The position numbers and the translations under genes were made by a program. The notes under the pieces were generated by a model. The model was not told the origin of the DNA, searched no databases, and was given only the letters and a program-made list of their open reading frames with translations. Shown in pieces: positions 34,578 to 43,068 of a stretch of 64,000 nt of DNA. Source of the DNA: DATJPR01 sp963752915 (lineage in GTDB: Bacteria > Bacteroidota > Ignavibacteria > UBA10030 > UBA6906); NCBI GenBank assembly GCA_963752915.1, contig CAVVZZ010000002.1, positions 1-64,000 of the forward strand. The letters run 5' to 3'. Every line of letters begins with the position of its first letter. Position 1 is the stretch's first letter.

Positions 34578-35576
34578 CTATTCGGCGTGCTCGTTCCTGG
34601 GAGTAACGATGACCTGAGTGGAATCCGGAAGACCGTACCCTCCGACCGTCGCGACAACGTCACCCGGCCGGAGCCCGGACGTAATCTCGACGTGCGAGGT
34701 ATCGGAGATCCCGACGGACACCCGGGTGATGAGGGCAAGGGAATCACCCTGGATACGCCACACTTCATACTGGTCCAGCTCGTCATCATGGAATACCGCG
34801 GATTTGGGCACGAGAAGCACGGAACGATACTGCGCGACCTTGATTTGCACGTTGCCGAACGTTCCTGCGGTCACGAGCGAAGAAACCGTTCCGAGATTGA
34901 TCCGCACCTGAACACTTTGGCTGTTTGGGTCCGTCGTCGGATTGATCGCCTGAACGGTTCCCCGCACGGGGGGAACATGCAAAGCGGGAATGACCACGGC
35001 GGCCTGTTGGCCGGTCTTGATCAACGTCACGCTGTTGACGGGGATATTTGCGATGAAGTATTCCGTCTTGGGGTCGATAATCTCGACAAGATCGCTTCCC
35101 TGGGTGACAAGTTCTCCTTCGGTCACAAAGCGGCGCACGATCGCACCGTCGAAGGGAGCGGCGATCCTGGCGACGGCCGCCGTCCTCTGCGCCAACTGCA
35201 AGGTCGCTTCGGCACGAGTGCGTTCAGCCTCCGTCGCGGCCTGACTGAGTAACTGCTCGGCCCCTGCGATGGCCGCACTCGATTCCTGCGAGAGAATCAT
35301 CGCCAGGGTCTGGCCTTTGCGCACCGCATCTCCCTCGAGAACAAGGACTTTCTCGACTTTGCCGGGGATGGTCGATTTCACTTTCTCGTCGCGAAGGACC
35401 TGGAACGAACCGCTGGCATGCACAAGGTTGTCGATAGTTCCCGGGGTTGCCGAAGCGACTTCCACGTTCGCACGGGGCCGGACATCGGCATCACTCTCCT
35501 CATTGTTCGAATTGCAACCGACAAGCACGGAGGTGCACAATACACACGTCAGAACGGCGGAGCGTTTGATGGTCAT
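34578..35576 (-). CDS. RND efflux periplasmic adaptor (membrane fusion protein), lipoprotein
   Basis: A 332-residue HlyD/AcrA-type adaptor linking the RND pump to the outer-membrane channel. The leader SAVLTCVLCTSVLVGCNS has a lipobox with Cys21. The mature protein shows the lipoyl half VKSTIPGKVEKVLVLEGDAVRKGQTLAMI, a short helical hairpin (residues about 100-135, very short for the family), the second lipoyl half APFDGAIVRRFVTEGELVTQG, and the beta-barrel and membrane-proximal domains. The start overlaps the TolC-like gene by four bases. Confidence 0.93.
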   Translation of the reverse strand: MTIKRSAVLTCVLCTSVLVGCNSNNEESDADVRPRANVEVASATPGTIDNLVHASGSFQVLRDEKVKSTIPGKVEKVLVLEGDAVRKGQTLAMILSQESSAAIAGAEQLLSQAATEAERTRAEATLQLAQRTAAVARIAAPFDGAIVRRFVTEGELVTQGSDLVEIIDPKTEYFIANIPVNSVTLIKTGQQAAVVIPALHVPPVRGTVQAINPTTDPNSQSVQVRINLGTVSSLVTAGTFGNVQIKVAQYRSVLLVPKSAVFHDDELDQYEVWRIQGDSLALITRVSVGISDTSHVEITSGLRPGDVVATVGGYGLPDSTQVIVTPRNEHAE

Positions 35577-36847
35577 TCTTGATGGACTCCAGAATAATTG
35601 AGCCTGCTCAACTTTATAGTGCCCGTTTCCCGTAGATATCGTGCCTCCTCGATCGCGAGCCGGATTTGATTGACCATGCGGATGGCATCCAGGACTTCGA
35701 GGCTCAAACCGCTCCCCCCGGCATAGCGGGCTTTCGAGAGAAGAAGGTTCTGCGTTGCCGCACCAAGGTTGTGCTCCAGCGCGGCAATCCCGGATTTTGC
35801 CCGCTCGACGGAATTGCGCGTGGTGATGAAGTCAAGCTCGAGCGCGCTCCGGGCATAGTCGCCCTGAAGCGAAAGGCTCTTCGCATTGGCTTCGGCTGCG
35901 CGATAGGAATTCTCGATGGATCCAAATGTCAAGAGAGGTAAGGTCACCGAAAGTCCCAGAGACGCTCCAAAAACATTCGGAAGACCGGGGCGGATATTTG
36001 GCAGCGACGTTAGCGCCCCGGCATCGGCGCCGATGGAGATGTTGGGCCGCAACCTCGCGCCGACGATCTGCGCGTCGAGCTCCGCTTGCTTGACCTGGAG
36101 ACCTTGCGAGGCGAGATCGATGTTCCGACTTGCGGAGAAGGTGGTGTCGTAGGCTGGCAGTTGGAATACCGTATCGACGTCCGTTACGTCGACCATCGGC
36201 AACCCCGCAGTCTGCGCAAGCGACAGCAGGGAGTTTCTGTAGGCGGTCTTCCGGGCATCAACATCGATCATGACATTGTTCAGCTCGACCGTTGTCTTGA
36301 GCACGTCAATTTCGTCCCCTTGACCCGCGGCGTGGAGTTGCGTGACCAGTTGAAGGTAGTCGCGGACTTGATCGAAATCCTGTTCGACCACCTCCAGCTC
36401 CCGCTTCTCCTTCACTGCCGTCACAAAGGCCGACGACACAGAGAAGATGACATCCGCTTTCGTTCGATCCTGGTTCAACGATCCCGCATCGACACCAATC
36501 CCGGCCTTTTGGATTTCGTACGATCTGGCACCGCCGTCATAGAGCAGGTAGGAGGCGGTGATCTGGGCGCCGATTTCACCACCATTCGTCACGGCCTCGT
36601 CGTAACCGGGTGCCGCGAGGAAATGAGAAGCCACTCCGAACTGCGGATAGTACCCCTGCTGAACGGCCTGGCTGCCGTAGAGCGCGGACGTTCTGGCCTG
36701 TTCCGCTGAACTCAGCAACGGGTGGTTTTTGAGTGCAGCGTTCAGATATTCAGACAGGGAAAGCGGCTTGACCTGTGCATAGAGCTGCACGCTCCCAATG
36801 AAGAGGAGGATCAATACGAGCGTCCGACGAGTCCACGCAAATTCCAT
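35573..36847 (-). CDS. TolC-family outer-membrane efflux channel
   Basis: A 424-residue outer-membrane factor of the tripartite pump. The ATG at 36845-36847 precedes a signal peptide (RRTLVLILLFIGSVQLYAQ). Two homologous halves follow, each with long amphipathic helices (LSEYLNAALKNHPLLSSAEQ, RNIDLASQGLQVKQAELDAQ) and Pro/Gly-rich strand segments. The long open extension upstream of this start lies in the leader region and lacks coding character. It is the first gene of the efflux operon, with a good promoter about 110 bases upstream. Confidence 0.92.
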   Translation of the reverse strand: MEFAWTRRTLVLILLFIGSVQLYAQVKPLSLSEYLNAALKNHPLLSSAEQARTSALYGSQAVQQGYYPQFGVASHFLAAPGYDEAVTNGGEIGAQITASYLLYDGGARSYEIQKAGIGVDAGSLNQDRTKADVIFSVSSAFVTAVKEKRELEVVEQDFDQVRDYLQLVTQLHAAGQGDEIDVLKTTVELNNVMIDVDARKTAYRNSLLSLAQTAGLPMVDVTDVDTVFQLPAYDTTFSASRNIDLASQGLQVKQAELDAQIVGARLRPNISIGADAGALTSLPNIRPGLPNVFGASLGLSVTLPLLTFGSIENSYRAAEANAKSLSLQGDYARSALELDFITTRNSVERAKSGIAALEHNLGAATQNLLLSKARYAGGSGLSLEVLDAIRMVNQIRLAIEEARYLRETGTIKLSRLNYSGVHQE

Positions 36848-36905
36848 ATGCGTTGTGCATTCCGGTCGATATTGGATTTCAGAAGTGAGGAAGCAGCCTG
36901 CGGAA

Positions 36906-36928
36906 GGCGCGGGGATGAGACCCGCGCC
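36906..36928. other. GC-rich perfect hairpin in the leader of the efflux operon
   Basis: GGCGCGGG (36906-36913) pairs perfectly with CCCGCGCC (36921-36928) around a 7-base loop. It lies between the operon promoter and the TolC-like start codon, about 60 bases before the latter. No T-run follows in the direction of transcription. It could be an attenuator-like or stability element of the leader. Confidence 0.45.
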
Positions 36929-36957
36929 AACGCCGAGGCCTTCGGAGCGGTAGGCAC

Positions 36958-36986
36958 AGTATAGGCCAATATTCATCGCCATTCAA
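36958..36986 (-). promoter_or_regulatory. Promoter of the efflux operon
   Basis: On the minus strand TTGAAT (36981-36986), a 17-bp spacer and TATACT (36958-36963). The -35 and the bases after it form a direct repeat of TGAAT with a 10-bp period, a possible regulator site. The predicted leader before the TolC-like gene is about 105 bases and includes the hairpin at 36906-36928. Confidence 0.6.
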
Positions 36987-37027
36987 GAGCCTGCGAGAAG
37001 GCGGACACCGTGAGAATTCACACAGAC

Positions 37028-38053
37028 CTATCTCTCCAGTTCCAGGAGAACGAATGTGTTTGGCACCATGGGCGGTCGCGGCCGTGGGTGTTCCGTGGTG
37101 GGCTTGGGGGTTTCACCAAATTGCGCCGTTACAGTAAACAATGCGTGTGTTTTTGTGTCAATCTCCATGGTCCGTGCCCGCGGCTCCGTTTTCGCATTCT
37201 CCGCGACAACAAATTTGTCCGGAGTCTCTTCATGGATCACGGTGATGGTCCCTGCACCATTGGAGCTGAAGACCATATGAGTCTCAGGGTCGAATTTGCA
37301 CGCGTCGGGGCCCTCTCCGATCGGCACTGTGGTCACAACCTTGTGGCTCTCCGGATCGGAAACGACCATCATACCATTTTCGCATACGGAGAACAGGCGG
37401 TGGTTGGCGACATCCATCGCCAAACCGGAGGGTGATTCTCCGGGCGCAATGGACCACCGGGCAACGACTCGATGTCCCTTCGCGTCTATGCAGGCGATTT
37501 CGCTCTTGTCTTCGATGTTGACATAGACATGTCCCTGAAGGTCCGTCACGGCAAATTCAGGTTTCCCTCCCAGAGCAATCGTCGCCATCGTGTCCCCCGT
37601 CGACGGGTCCAGAACAGTTGCATCTGCGCTGCGTCCGTTGAATGTGAACACCTTCTTCGAAAAAGGATCATAAAGAATGGCATCAGGATTCTTACCGGTC
37701 ACAGGAACTTCCTTGATGACGTTCAGCGACTTCAGATCAAAAATCGTCACCGTCGATGAGCGTCCGTTGCTCGTGAACCCATGGTTGAACTCGGGCGCAA
37801 CCGCGACGCCATGCACGCCGTCGGTGTGCGGGATATCGCCAACGACCTTGAGATCGTCCATGTTCACGACGACGACATGGTCACCGTGCGACAAAAACAA
37901 TTGGCGGGCCGGACTGTCCGCGTACAGATAATCCCAGAATCCGTCGCCACCGATCAGGGTCTTCTTGACAACGTGGTAGCCGGTGTTCTCTTGTGCCCAG
38001 GCAATCGCGGATCCGACCATCAGAAGCATGATCACAGTACGCAGAGCTTTCAT
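37028..38053 (-). CDS. Secreted YncE-type beta-propeller protein
   Basis: A 341-residue exported protein. The ATG at 38051-38053 follows AAGGAGG by 5 bases and starts a signal peptide (RTVIMLLMVGSAIAWAQ). The mature part consists of about seven blade repeats of the YVTN/YncE type: VVVVNMDDLKVVGDIPHTDGVHGVAV, VTIFDLKSLNVIKEVPVTGKNPDAI, ATVLDPSTGDTMATIALGGKPEFAV and so on. The C-terminus is Pro-rich (EHPRPRPPMVP). Such propellers bind proteins, DNA or small ligands in the periplasm; no enzymatic residues are evident. The promoter carries the same operator as the two-component genes. Confidence 0.87.
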   Translation of the reverse strand: MKALRTVIMLLMVGSAIAWAQENTGYHVVKKTLIGGDGFWDYLYADSPARQLFLSHGDHVVVVNMDDLKVVGDIPHTDGVHGVAVAPEFNHGFTSNGRSSTVTIFDLKSLNVIKEVPVTGKNPDAILYDPFSKKVFTFNGRSADATVLDPSTGDTMATIALGGKPEFAVTDLQGHVYVNIEDKSEIACIDAKGHRVVARWSIAPGESPSGLAMDVANHRLFSVCENGMMVVSDPESHKVVTTVPIGEGPDACKFDPETHMVFSSNGAGTITVIHEETPDKFVVAENAKTEPRARTMEIDTKTHALFTVTAQFGETPKPTTEHPRPRPPMVPNTFVLLELER

Positions 38054-38151
38054 ATGGACCTCCTTGAACATGGTGGACGATCAGAGCGGTTTATTTTGAG
38101 GGCAGGGAGAAAACGGGGCAGCTCCCGTGACTCTGATTCATTTGAAGATTC

Positions 38152-38185
38152 TAAGGTAGCAACAAAAGATGAAAGGGAAATGAAA
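38152..38185 (-). promoter_or_regulatory. Operator-promoter of the beta-propeller gene (shared motif, copy 3)
   Basis: On the minus strand two exact TTTCAT half-sites (38180-38185 and 38169-38174) repeat with an 11-bp period, and 10 bp later stands TACCTT (38153-38158) followed by A. The layout is identical to copies 1 and 2. There is no -35 hexamer at 17 bp. The gene start is about 100 bases downstream. Confidence 0.6.
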
Positions 38186-38433
38186 ATCGCATCATGCTAG
38201 GGAAGAACCCGCCAGATGAGACGACTGCGAATGGCCCTGTAATCCTGCTTAATTCACCGTTAGTTTGATCGCAAAGGCCCGACTGTGAAGGCAGAGAACC
38301 TCACGACCTAAATTCGGGGAATCACAGGGGCTGTATTGCTGTTTTGTTGATAGCAACAGTGCCCGGCGCATCGATTTCAGGAAGATCGCGTGGATCCGGG
38401 TACCAACCACCGGGAATCGTGGCGCAACGACTC
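38186..38433. other. Gene-free stretch before the lipoprotein gene
   Basis: Together with the operator region this makes about 380 bases without a gene between the divergent beta-propeller and lipoprotein genes. I see no convincing sigma-70 promoter for the lipoprotein gene, no repeat array and no strong hairpin in it. Confidence 0.4.
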
Positions 38434-39363
38434 ATGAGACACCTCGCCTTCATTACATACTCCTTCCTTGCACTGGGCCTCGCTGCATGTTCGAAGCCCC
38501 CGCAGACTGACCATTTTTCCGGCCAGTGGGCAGCGGTCAACACACCCTTCTATCTCGACATCCACCGGGATTCTCTCTCCTTCATCGGCCACGTGCCGCC
38601 CACCGATTGGAGCGACTACCGCGCAAACCCTTCGCCTCAGGACCCTCACGGCTGGACGGGGCCGTTCTTTCAACCCCCCAGTGCTTCGTTCGGATTCACC
38701 ATCGGGAACTCCGGCGAGCTTGTCCTCCATCTCTACCATAATCTCCTGGATACGCTCGGGGTGGCGGCCCAGGATCAGGACACGCTGTTACTGCAACAGA
38801 GAAACGAGCCGCACGAGATCCGACTGATCCACTTGCACGCCGACAGTTCCATCCATCTTCGGAAGATCCAATTCTCGGCTTCGGGCATTCCGGGCGATTG
38901 GCCCGAGTACGACCTGGAATTGCGCGACGGCTCGATGATCGTTGCCGTGCCCGGCGCTGTGCATGAGGGGCAACCTCAAGGGCCGATCTCCTATTATTCC
39001 GCGCCATTCTCTCAAGAAGCGTTTCGACGTTGCGAAGAGATCATTCAGGACGCGAACCTCATGTTCCCCCGATCACGGTTCGAACGATTCATGCAGGCGG
39101 GGTCCGGATCGCCAGAGTACAGCCTCAACGTGGATTTCAACGATTCCTCTTACACGGTGCTCGCCGATGATCACCAATTTCCTTCCGAACTCCTGCCGCT
39201 GATTCCGTATCTCACCTCACCCCTGGGTCGCTCGCCACTCACTCGGAAAGATACGACCATAGAATTCCAGAGCAGGCTGCGCTTGCCTCCCGGTTCCGGT
39301 AATTCTCATGTATCTCGTGGAGGCGACGAATCCAAAGGGTCTTCAGTACCCCGGTTCCCTTAG
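38434..39363 (+). CDS. Lipoprotein of unknown function
   Basis: A 309-residue protein with a lipoprotein leader (HLAFITYSFLALGLAACSK, Cys17). I chose the ATG at 38434 because it places the signal peptide at the N-terminus; the open frame 30 codons further upstream adds no leader. The mature part contains DHFSGQWAAVNTPFYLDIHRD, many aromatic-rich strands and DWPEYDLELRDGSMIVAVPGA, suggesting a lipocalin-like or other beta-rich fold, but I do not recognise a family. A small DUF2007-type gene starts 10 bases after its stop. The beta-propeller gene is divergent. Confidence 0.7.
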   Translation: MRHLAFITYSFLALGLAACSKPPQTDHFSGQWAAVNTPFYLDIHRDSLSFIGHVPPTDWSDYRANPSPQDPHGWTGPFFQPPSASFGFTIGNSGELVLHLYHNLLDTLGVAAQDQDTLLLQQRNEPHEIRLIHLHADSSIHLRKIQFSASGIPGDWPEYDLELRDGSMIVAVPGAVHEGQPQGPISYYSAPFSQEAFRRCEEIIQDANLMFPRSRFERFMQAGSGSPEYSLNVDFNDSSYTVLADDHQFPSELLPLIPYLTSPLGRSPLTRKDTTIEFQSRLRLPPGSGNSHVSRGGDESKGSSVPRFP

Positions 39364-39373
39364 GAGAAATCAG

Positions 39374-39730
39374 ATGACAAATATCGTGGTCTATCGGACA
39401 TCCTTCGAGTGGGAGCTCGACATCATGCGAGAAGGATTATCGAGGGCACATTTCCCGTGCATTGTCCAGACGGAAAGCCTCAGTGGGGTCACAACCGGTC
39501 TCGATGTTTCGCCGGCGCAAGGTTTTGGTAGGCGGTGGCTCGTTCTGGTTCCGGACCAGATGAAGGACCAGGCGAAAGAGATAATCACTTCGCTTCATGT
39601 CGGCTATGACGCAGACGCACCGTACTTCCCATCGATGAACCTGCAAGCGATGAAGAAGACGCTCTGGATTGCAGGAAGAGTTGCCGTGATGTTGATCGTG
39701 TTCCTGATTTGGATTTACGTTAGCCGATAA
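39374..39730 (+). CDS. DUF2007-like putative signal-transducing protein with C-terminal membrane anchor
   Basis: A 118-residue protein. The ATG at 39374 has AGGAG 8 bases before it. The N-terminal domain VVYRTSFEWELDIMREGLSRAHFPCIVQ and RRWLVLVPDQMKDQAKEII resemble the DUF2007 / PII-like domain that occurs alone or attached to other proteins. A single hydrophobic helix (IAGRVAVMLIVFLIWIYVS) ends the chain, so it is probably tail-anchored. Its function is unknown. Confidence 0.7.
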   Translation: MTNIVVYRTSFEWELDIMREGLSRAHFPCIVQTESLSGVTTGLDVSPAQGFGRRWLVLVPDQMKDQAKEIITSLHVGYDADAPYFPSMNLQAMKKTLWIAGRVAVMLIVFLIWIYVSR

Positions 39731-39776
39731 CCGCCGTCGCGTCTCATCCACTCCAAGTCTCATGATCTGACGAAAC

Positions 39777-39860
39777 TAAGAATTCCGAATTCTTCATTCT
39801 TAGTTCTTAATTCATCTGTCCCCCCTTCTCCCCCTCTCCCCCTCCCCCGTTCTCCCCTTC
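39777..39860. repeat. 7-bp array plus C-run block between convergent genes
   Basis: Six 7-bp units with consensus TCTTAAT fill 39777-39818. Then five C-runs of four to six bases separated by one to five bases fill 39820-39857. The minus strand of this second part matches a G-quadruplex pattern. The block ends exactly at the cbiO stop codon. Confidence 0.75.
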
Positions 39861-40610
39861 TCAATGCGGATGCCTGTGTCTCAGGATGTGCGGTCGCTCG
39901 AGGCCGTGCGCAAGCATGAGCTCTTCGTCGTTGAGCAACGTTGTCGTCGGCCCATCCGCGATAACCCGGCCCCCATCGATCACGATGACACGGGGGCAGA
40001 GCTCTACGACTAATTCGAGATCGTGTGTTGCAATGAGCTTCGTCGCAGGAAGAGTCCGCAACAGCGTCTTCAGTTCCCTCTTCCCTTTCGGATCGAGGTA
40101 ACTGGTCGGCTCGTCGAGAATGAGGACGTCCGGTTCACATGCAAGGACACCGGCGAGGCACACCCGTCGCCGCTCTCCGCCACTCAGGTGATGCGGTGCG
40201 CGTGACGCCACGTCTTCGAGTCCAACCCTCTTCAATGAGCCAAGAACGACCTGCTGTAACGCTGCCCCCGAAATGCCGAGCTGGAGCGGCCCGAAGGCGA
40301 CATCCTCGAAGACCGTCGGACAAAAAAGCTGGTCGTCCGGATCCTGAAATAACAACCCGATTCTGCGCCGGAGAGTGTGAACGGTGTCGGGTTGCAGGGG
40401 AATTCCGTGGATGGTAATATTCGCCGGCGCGGTCAACTCGTCCGGAAGCAGACCGTTCAAGTGAAGAAGCAGCGTCGATTTCCCCGCACCATTCGGACCG
40501 ACAAGGCCCACCGACTCTCCCTCGCCGATGGAGAAGGAAAGACCGCGGAGCGCCTCCTTGCCTCCGGCGTAGGAATAGTGCAGGTCCTTCACCTCGAGCG
40601 CCGGAGTCAT
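39861..40610 (-). CDS. cbiO: Cobalt/nickel ECF transporter ATP-binding protein
   Basis: A 249-residue ABC ATPase of the energy-coupling-factor type that powers CbiMQ. The ATG at 40608-40610 overlaps the cbiQ stop (ATGA); the longer frame upstream is inside cbiQ. Walker A GLVGPNGAGKSTLL, Q-loop LLFQDPDDQLFCPTV, signature LSGGERRRVCLA, Walker B VLILDEPTS and the switch His in ATHDLELV are all present. The stop codon directly borders a repeat block. Confidence 0.94.
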   Translation of the reverse strand: MTPALEVKDLHYSYAGGKEALRGLSFSIGEGESVGLVGPNGAGKSTLLLHLNGLLPDELTAPANITIHGIPLQPDTVHTLRRRIGLLFQDPDDQLFCPTVFEDVAFGPLQLGISGAALQQVVLGSLKRVGLEDVASRAPHHLSGGERRRVCLAGVLACEPDVLILDEPTSYLDPKGKRELKTLLRTLPATKLIATHDLELVVELCPRVIVIDGGRVIADGPTTTLLNDEELMLAHGLERPHILRHRHPH

Positions 40611-41221
40611 CGCCACCCCCGGGCCCGCATGGCGTTGTAGACATGTTCCGCCCGCTCCACGCTCCGGAGGGCGAGCGTTCCGATGATGCCGCTGTTGATC
40701 ACCCACGCACGGCGCTTGCTCGGGACGAAGGTGCGGCTCGCACGTGCACGGGTCATTCGGGCGGCCTGGTCCGTCAGTACGAAGAGATATCGGTAGAGCA
40801 AGGCGATCGTCGTCACAAACAGCCGAGGCACTCGCAGCCGCCGCAGCAGATCGAGCAATTCCATAAATGACACGGACATGGAAAATACGATTGCGGTCAC
40901 GAGCGATAACGTCGCCTTCGCCAACAGGACCCAAAACAGATGCCAGCCGTCGGGCTGGAACAGAGCAAGAATCGACGTGGTAACGGCAAGCACCTCGAAA
41001 GCCATCAGACGCCTGAGCAGCATGAGCAGCGGGATTCGCCCGAGGACAATCACCGTGCTCACGATCGCGAGCGGAACGATGAGGAAAAGAGGGGACTGCC
41101 TCGGCGTGGCTGCAATAGCGACCAGCAACGCCAGCGCCGCCCCTGCCTTTGCGCCCGCCGGTGTGCGGTGCAGGATCCCTGCTGTATTGTCTACGCTCTG
41201 ATCAGAGAACCCGATGTTCAT
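40607..41221 (-). CDS. cbiQ: Cobalt ECF transporter transmembrane protein
   Basis: The T component of the transporter, 204 residues, with about five membrane helices. The cytoplasmic Ala-Arg motifs that grip the ATPase can be seen as MTRARASRTFVPSK and the terminal AMRARGW. Its start shares one base with the cbiM stop and its end overlaps cbiO, a tightly packed cbiM-cbiQ-cbiO operon. Confidence 0.92.
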   Translation of the reverse strand: MNIGFSDQSVDNTAGILHRTPAGAKAGAALALLVAIAATPRQSPLFLIVPLAIVSTVIVLGRIPLLMLLRRLMAFEVLAVTTSILALFQPDGWHLFWVLLAKATLSLVTAIVFSMSVSFMELLDLLRRLRVPRLFVTTIALLYRYLFVLTDQAARMTRARASRTFVPSKRRAWVINSGIIGTLALRSVERAEHVYNAMRARGWR

Positions 41222-42186
41222 TACGATGGCGAAGAGGTGGATGTTGGATGGATCGAACGGCCCCGGGAAACGATGATGGAGGCGAGAACGTAGGAGAACA
41301 CTGCAACGACAAATGTCCCGATGAGCCCCGCAACGATCGTCGCAAGAACCGGAGACCCGATTCCCGTCAACCGATATTCTGAAACCGGCGATGCGACAGA
41401 TGGTTCGAGAAGCGCCCTGGAAGAAAAACCCAGCTTCGATGCGACATGTTCAAGACCATCGGGCCACGGGGATGCAAAGGGGACGACAAAGAGGATCACA
41501 ACACAGGCCAGCACAAGCCCATACGCAACGGCTGAATATCCTGATCGATGCGATTCATGTCGCCAATCCAGGAGGTCAGGCCGGACGCGGAGAATAGCGG
41601 CAAGGACAAGGGTGGTGATGATCGCTTCTCCGACCCCAATGAGCGAGTGGACACCGACCATTGCAGGAAACACCGTATTCCAGTGGGCGGCCCCCGACCA
41701 CGAAAGTTCTCCTGAACACAGTAACGACGCGACGACAATGGACACCCACGAAGAGATTCCCGCCGCGAAGAGTTGCCCCTTTGTCCCGGGGATGAACTTC
41801 GCGATCGCGCGATACAACGCGTAGCCGACGATGGGTGCAGCAACCGCCATATTCAGGACATTGGCACCGAGCGCAAGGATGCCGCCGTCCGCGAAAAGAA
41901 ACGCCTGAACGGCAAGCACCGACGTGAGAGCGATTATTGCTCCGGATGGACCGAGGATGACCGACGCAAGAACGGACCCGACAAGATGGCCGGACGTGCC
42001 GCCGATAACGGGGAAGTTCACCATCTGCGCAGCAAAGAGAAATGCCGCGGACATGCCGAGCAGCGGAACACGGGACGGTGGAAGACTCGTCCGGGAGCGA
42101 GACAACGCTACGGAGACTCCAACCGCCGCGAACGCCGCGGACGCGACGATGGTTTTGGTGTCGAGGAAACCGTCAGGGATGTGCAT
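41221..42186 (-). CDS. cbiM: Cobalt ECF transporter substrate-binding protein CbiM with fused PDGLE (CbiN-like) domain
   Basis: A 321-residue protein. CbiM starts MHIPDGFLD, where the amino terminus and His2 bind the metal ion; GGTSGHLVG carries another ligand His. The first ~215 residues give the six-helix CbiM fold. The C-terminal part, PDGLEHVASKLGFSS, is the PDGLE domain that replaces a separate CbiN, followed by a last helix. With no cobalamin genes nearby, cobalt or nickel remain equally possible. The upstream aldolase gene ends 27 bases before it; there is no room for a cobalamin riboswitch. Confidence 0.93.
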   Translation of the reverse strand: MHIPDGFLDTKTIVASAAFAAVGVSVALSRSRTSLPPSRVPLLGMSAAFLFAAQMVNFPVIGGTSGHLVGSVLASVILGPSGAIIALTSVLAVQAFLFADGGILALGANVLNMAVAAPIVGYALYRAIAKFIPGTKGQLFAAGISSWVSIVVASLLCSGELSWSGAAHWNTVFPAMVGVHSLIGVGEAIITTLVLAAILRVRPDLLDWRHESHRSGYSAVAYGLVLACVVILFVVPFASPWPDGLEHVASKLGFSSRALLEPSVASPVSEYRLTGIGSPVLATIVAGLIGTFVVAVFSYVLASIIVSRGRSIHPTSTSSPS

Positions 42187-42213
42187 GGACAGCGATGAAA
42201 GTCGGTGGGACGA

Positions 42214-43038
42214 TCACGGGTGCTTCTCGTTCCCTCCGTAATAGGCAGGGCGGAGCTCCAGCAATTGATCGCTATTCAATCCTTCGGGCGTTCGTCCGGT
42301 GCTCTTCACCCGGAAGAAAATTCTGGCAGACTTTTCGAGCGTGTCGATCACATCGAACGCATCTCCGAGAGTTTTCCCGACAGCGAAACATCCATGTTTC
42401 TCCCACAGTGCGACGGAGTGATGTTCCAGAACGCGGACGGTATCCCGTGCCAGTTCTCCGGTGCCCGTTCGCGGGTACTCGACAAGGCCGACACCGTCTG
42501 GCGCAACCTTCGTCGTCTCGGGATGCATCCCCCAGAGGATGGAATTGAGGTGGAACTCATCCCTGAATTCCGCCATCTGGGTCATCGAAATTAGCGATTC
42601 TGGGTGAGCGTGGAGAACAGCGCGCAGGTCCCGGTCTCGGGTCTGGAATGATTGATGAATCCGCAGATAGGTCGGAAGTTCGTCCGTCGGCGTGAAACGC
42701 TTCTCGTCTCCCCACAGCAGCTTGTATCCGGAACAGTCGGGCGTGATGCGTATCAGGCCAAGGTTCTTCGTGGCCCGCCGGGCAATGTCACGCATCCTGC
42801 TCCCTGCCGCCGGGACGAGAAATGTTCGTTGACTGACTTCGGGAATATCGATTCCTGGGTAGGCAACGACAGGGCCCCGGGAATCACGTCCATTTTTCAG
42901 GATCTCGGTGACATCGACAGAAAGGTTGCCGGCGCTCCGTTCGGCCCAACCCCTCTCCCAAAGATAACCTGCAATTTCGACGACTTCATCCAGAACAGGT
43001 TCAAGAGATTGAGGAAGGCTTGAAGGTTCTTTTGCCAT
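42214..43038 (-). CDS. Class II aldolase family protein, rhamnulose-1-phosphate aldolase-like
   Basis: A 274-residue zinc-dependent aldolase of the RhaD/FucA/AraD family. GWAERSAGNLSVD is the phosphate-binding Gly-Asn-Leu-Ser, VLHAHPESLISM has the zinc-binding His-x-His, and ALWEKHGCFAVGKTLGDAFD the third zinc His. The length and the inserted GYKLLWGDEKRFTPTDELP segment resemble RhaD more than FucA. I chose the ATG at 43036-43038; a TTG nine bases upstream is possible. No other rhamnose gene is nearby; it lies between glycerate kinase and cbiM on the same strand. Confidence 0.82.
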   Translation of the reverse strand: MAKEPSSLPQSLEPVLDEVVEIAGYLWERGWAERSAGNLSVDVTEILKNGRDSRGPVVAYPGIDIPEVSQRTFLVPAAGSRMRDIARRATKNLGLIRITPDCSGYKLLWGDEKRFTPTDELPTYLRIHQSFQTRDRDLRAVLHAHPESLISMTQMAEFRDEFHLNSILWGMHPETTKVAPDGVGLVEYPRTGTGELARDTVRVLEHHSVALWEKHGCFAVGKTLGDAFDVIDTLEKSARIFFRVKSTGRTPEGLNSDQLLELRPAYYGGNEKHP

Positions 43039-43068
43039 ACTACACAATCGGCAACTTGGGAGTGAAAT

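Noticed and set aside
42187..42213. Cobalamin riboswitch in front of cbiM
   Set aside because: Only 27 bases separate cbiM from the preceding stop codon, too few for such an element.
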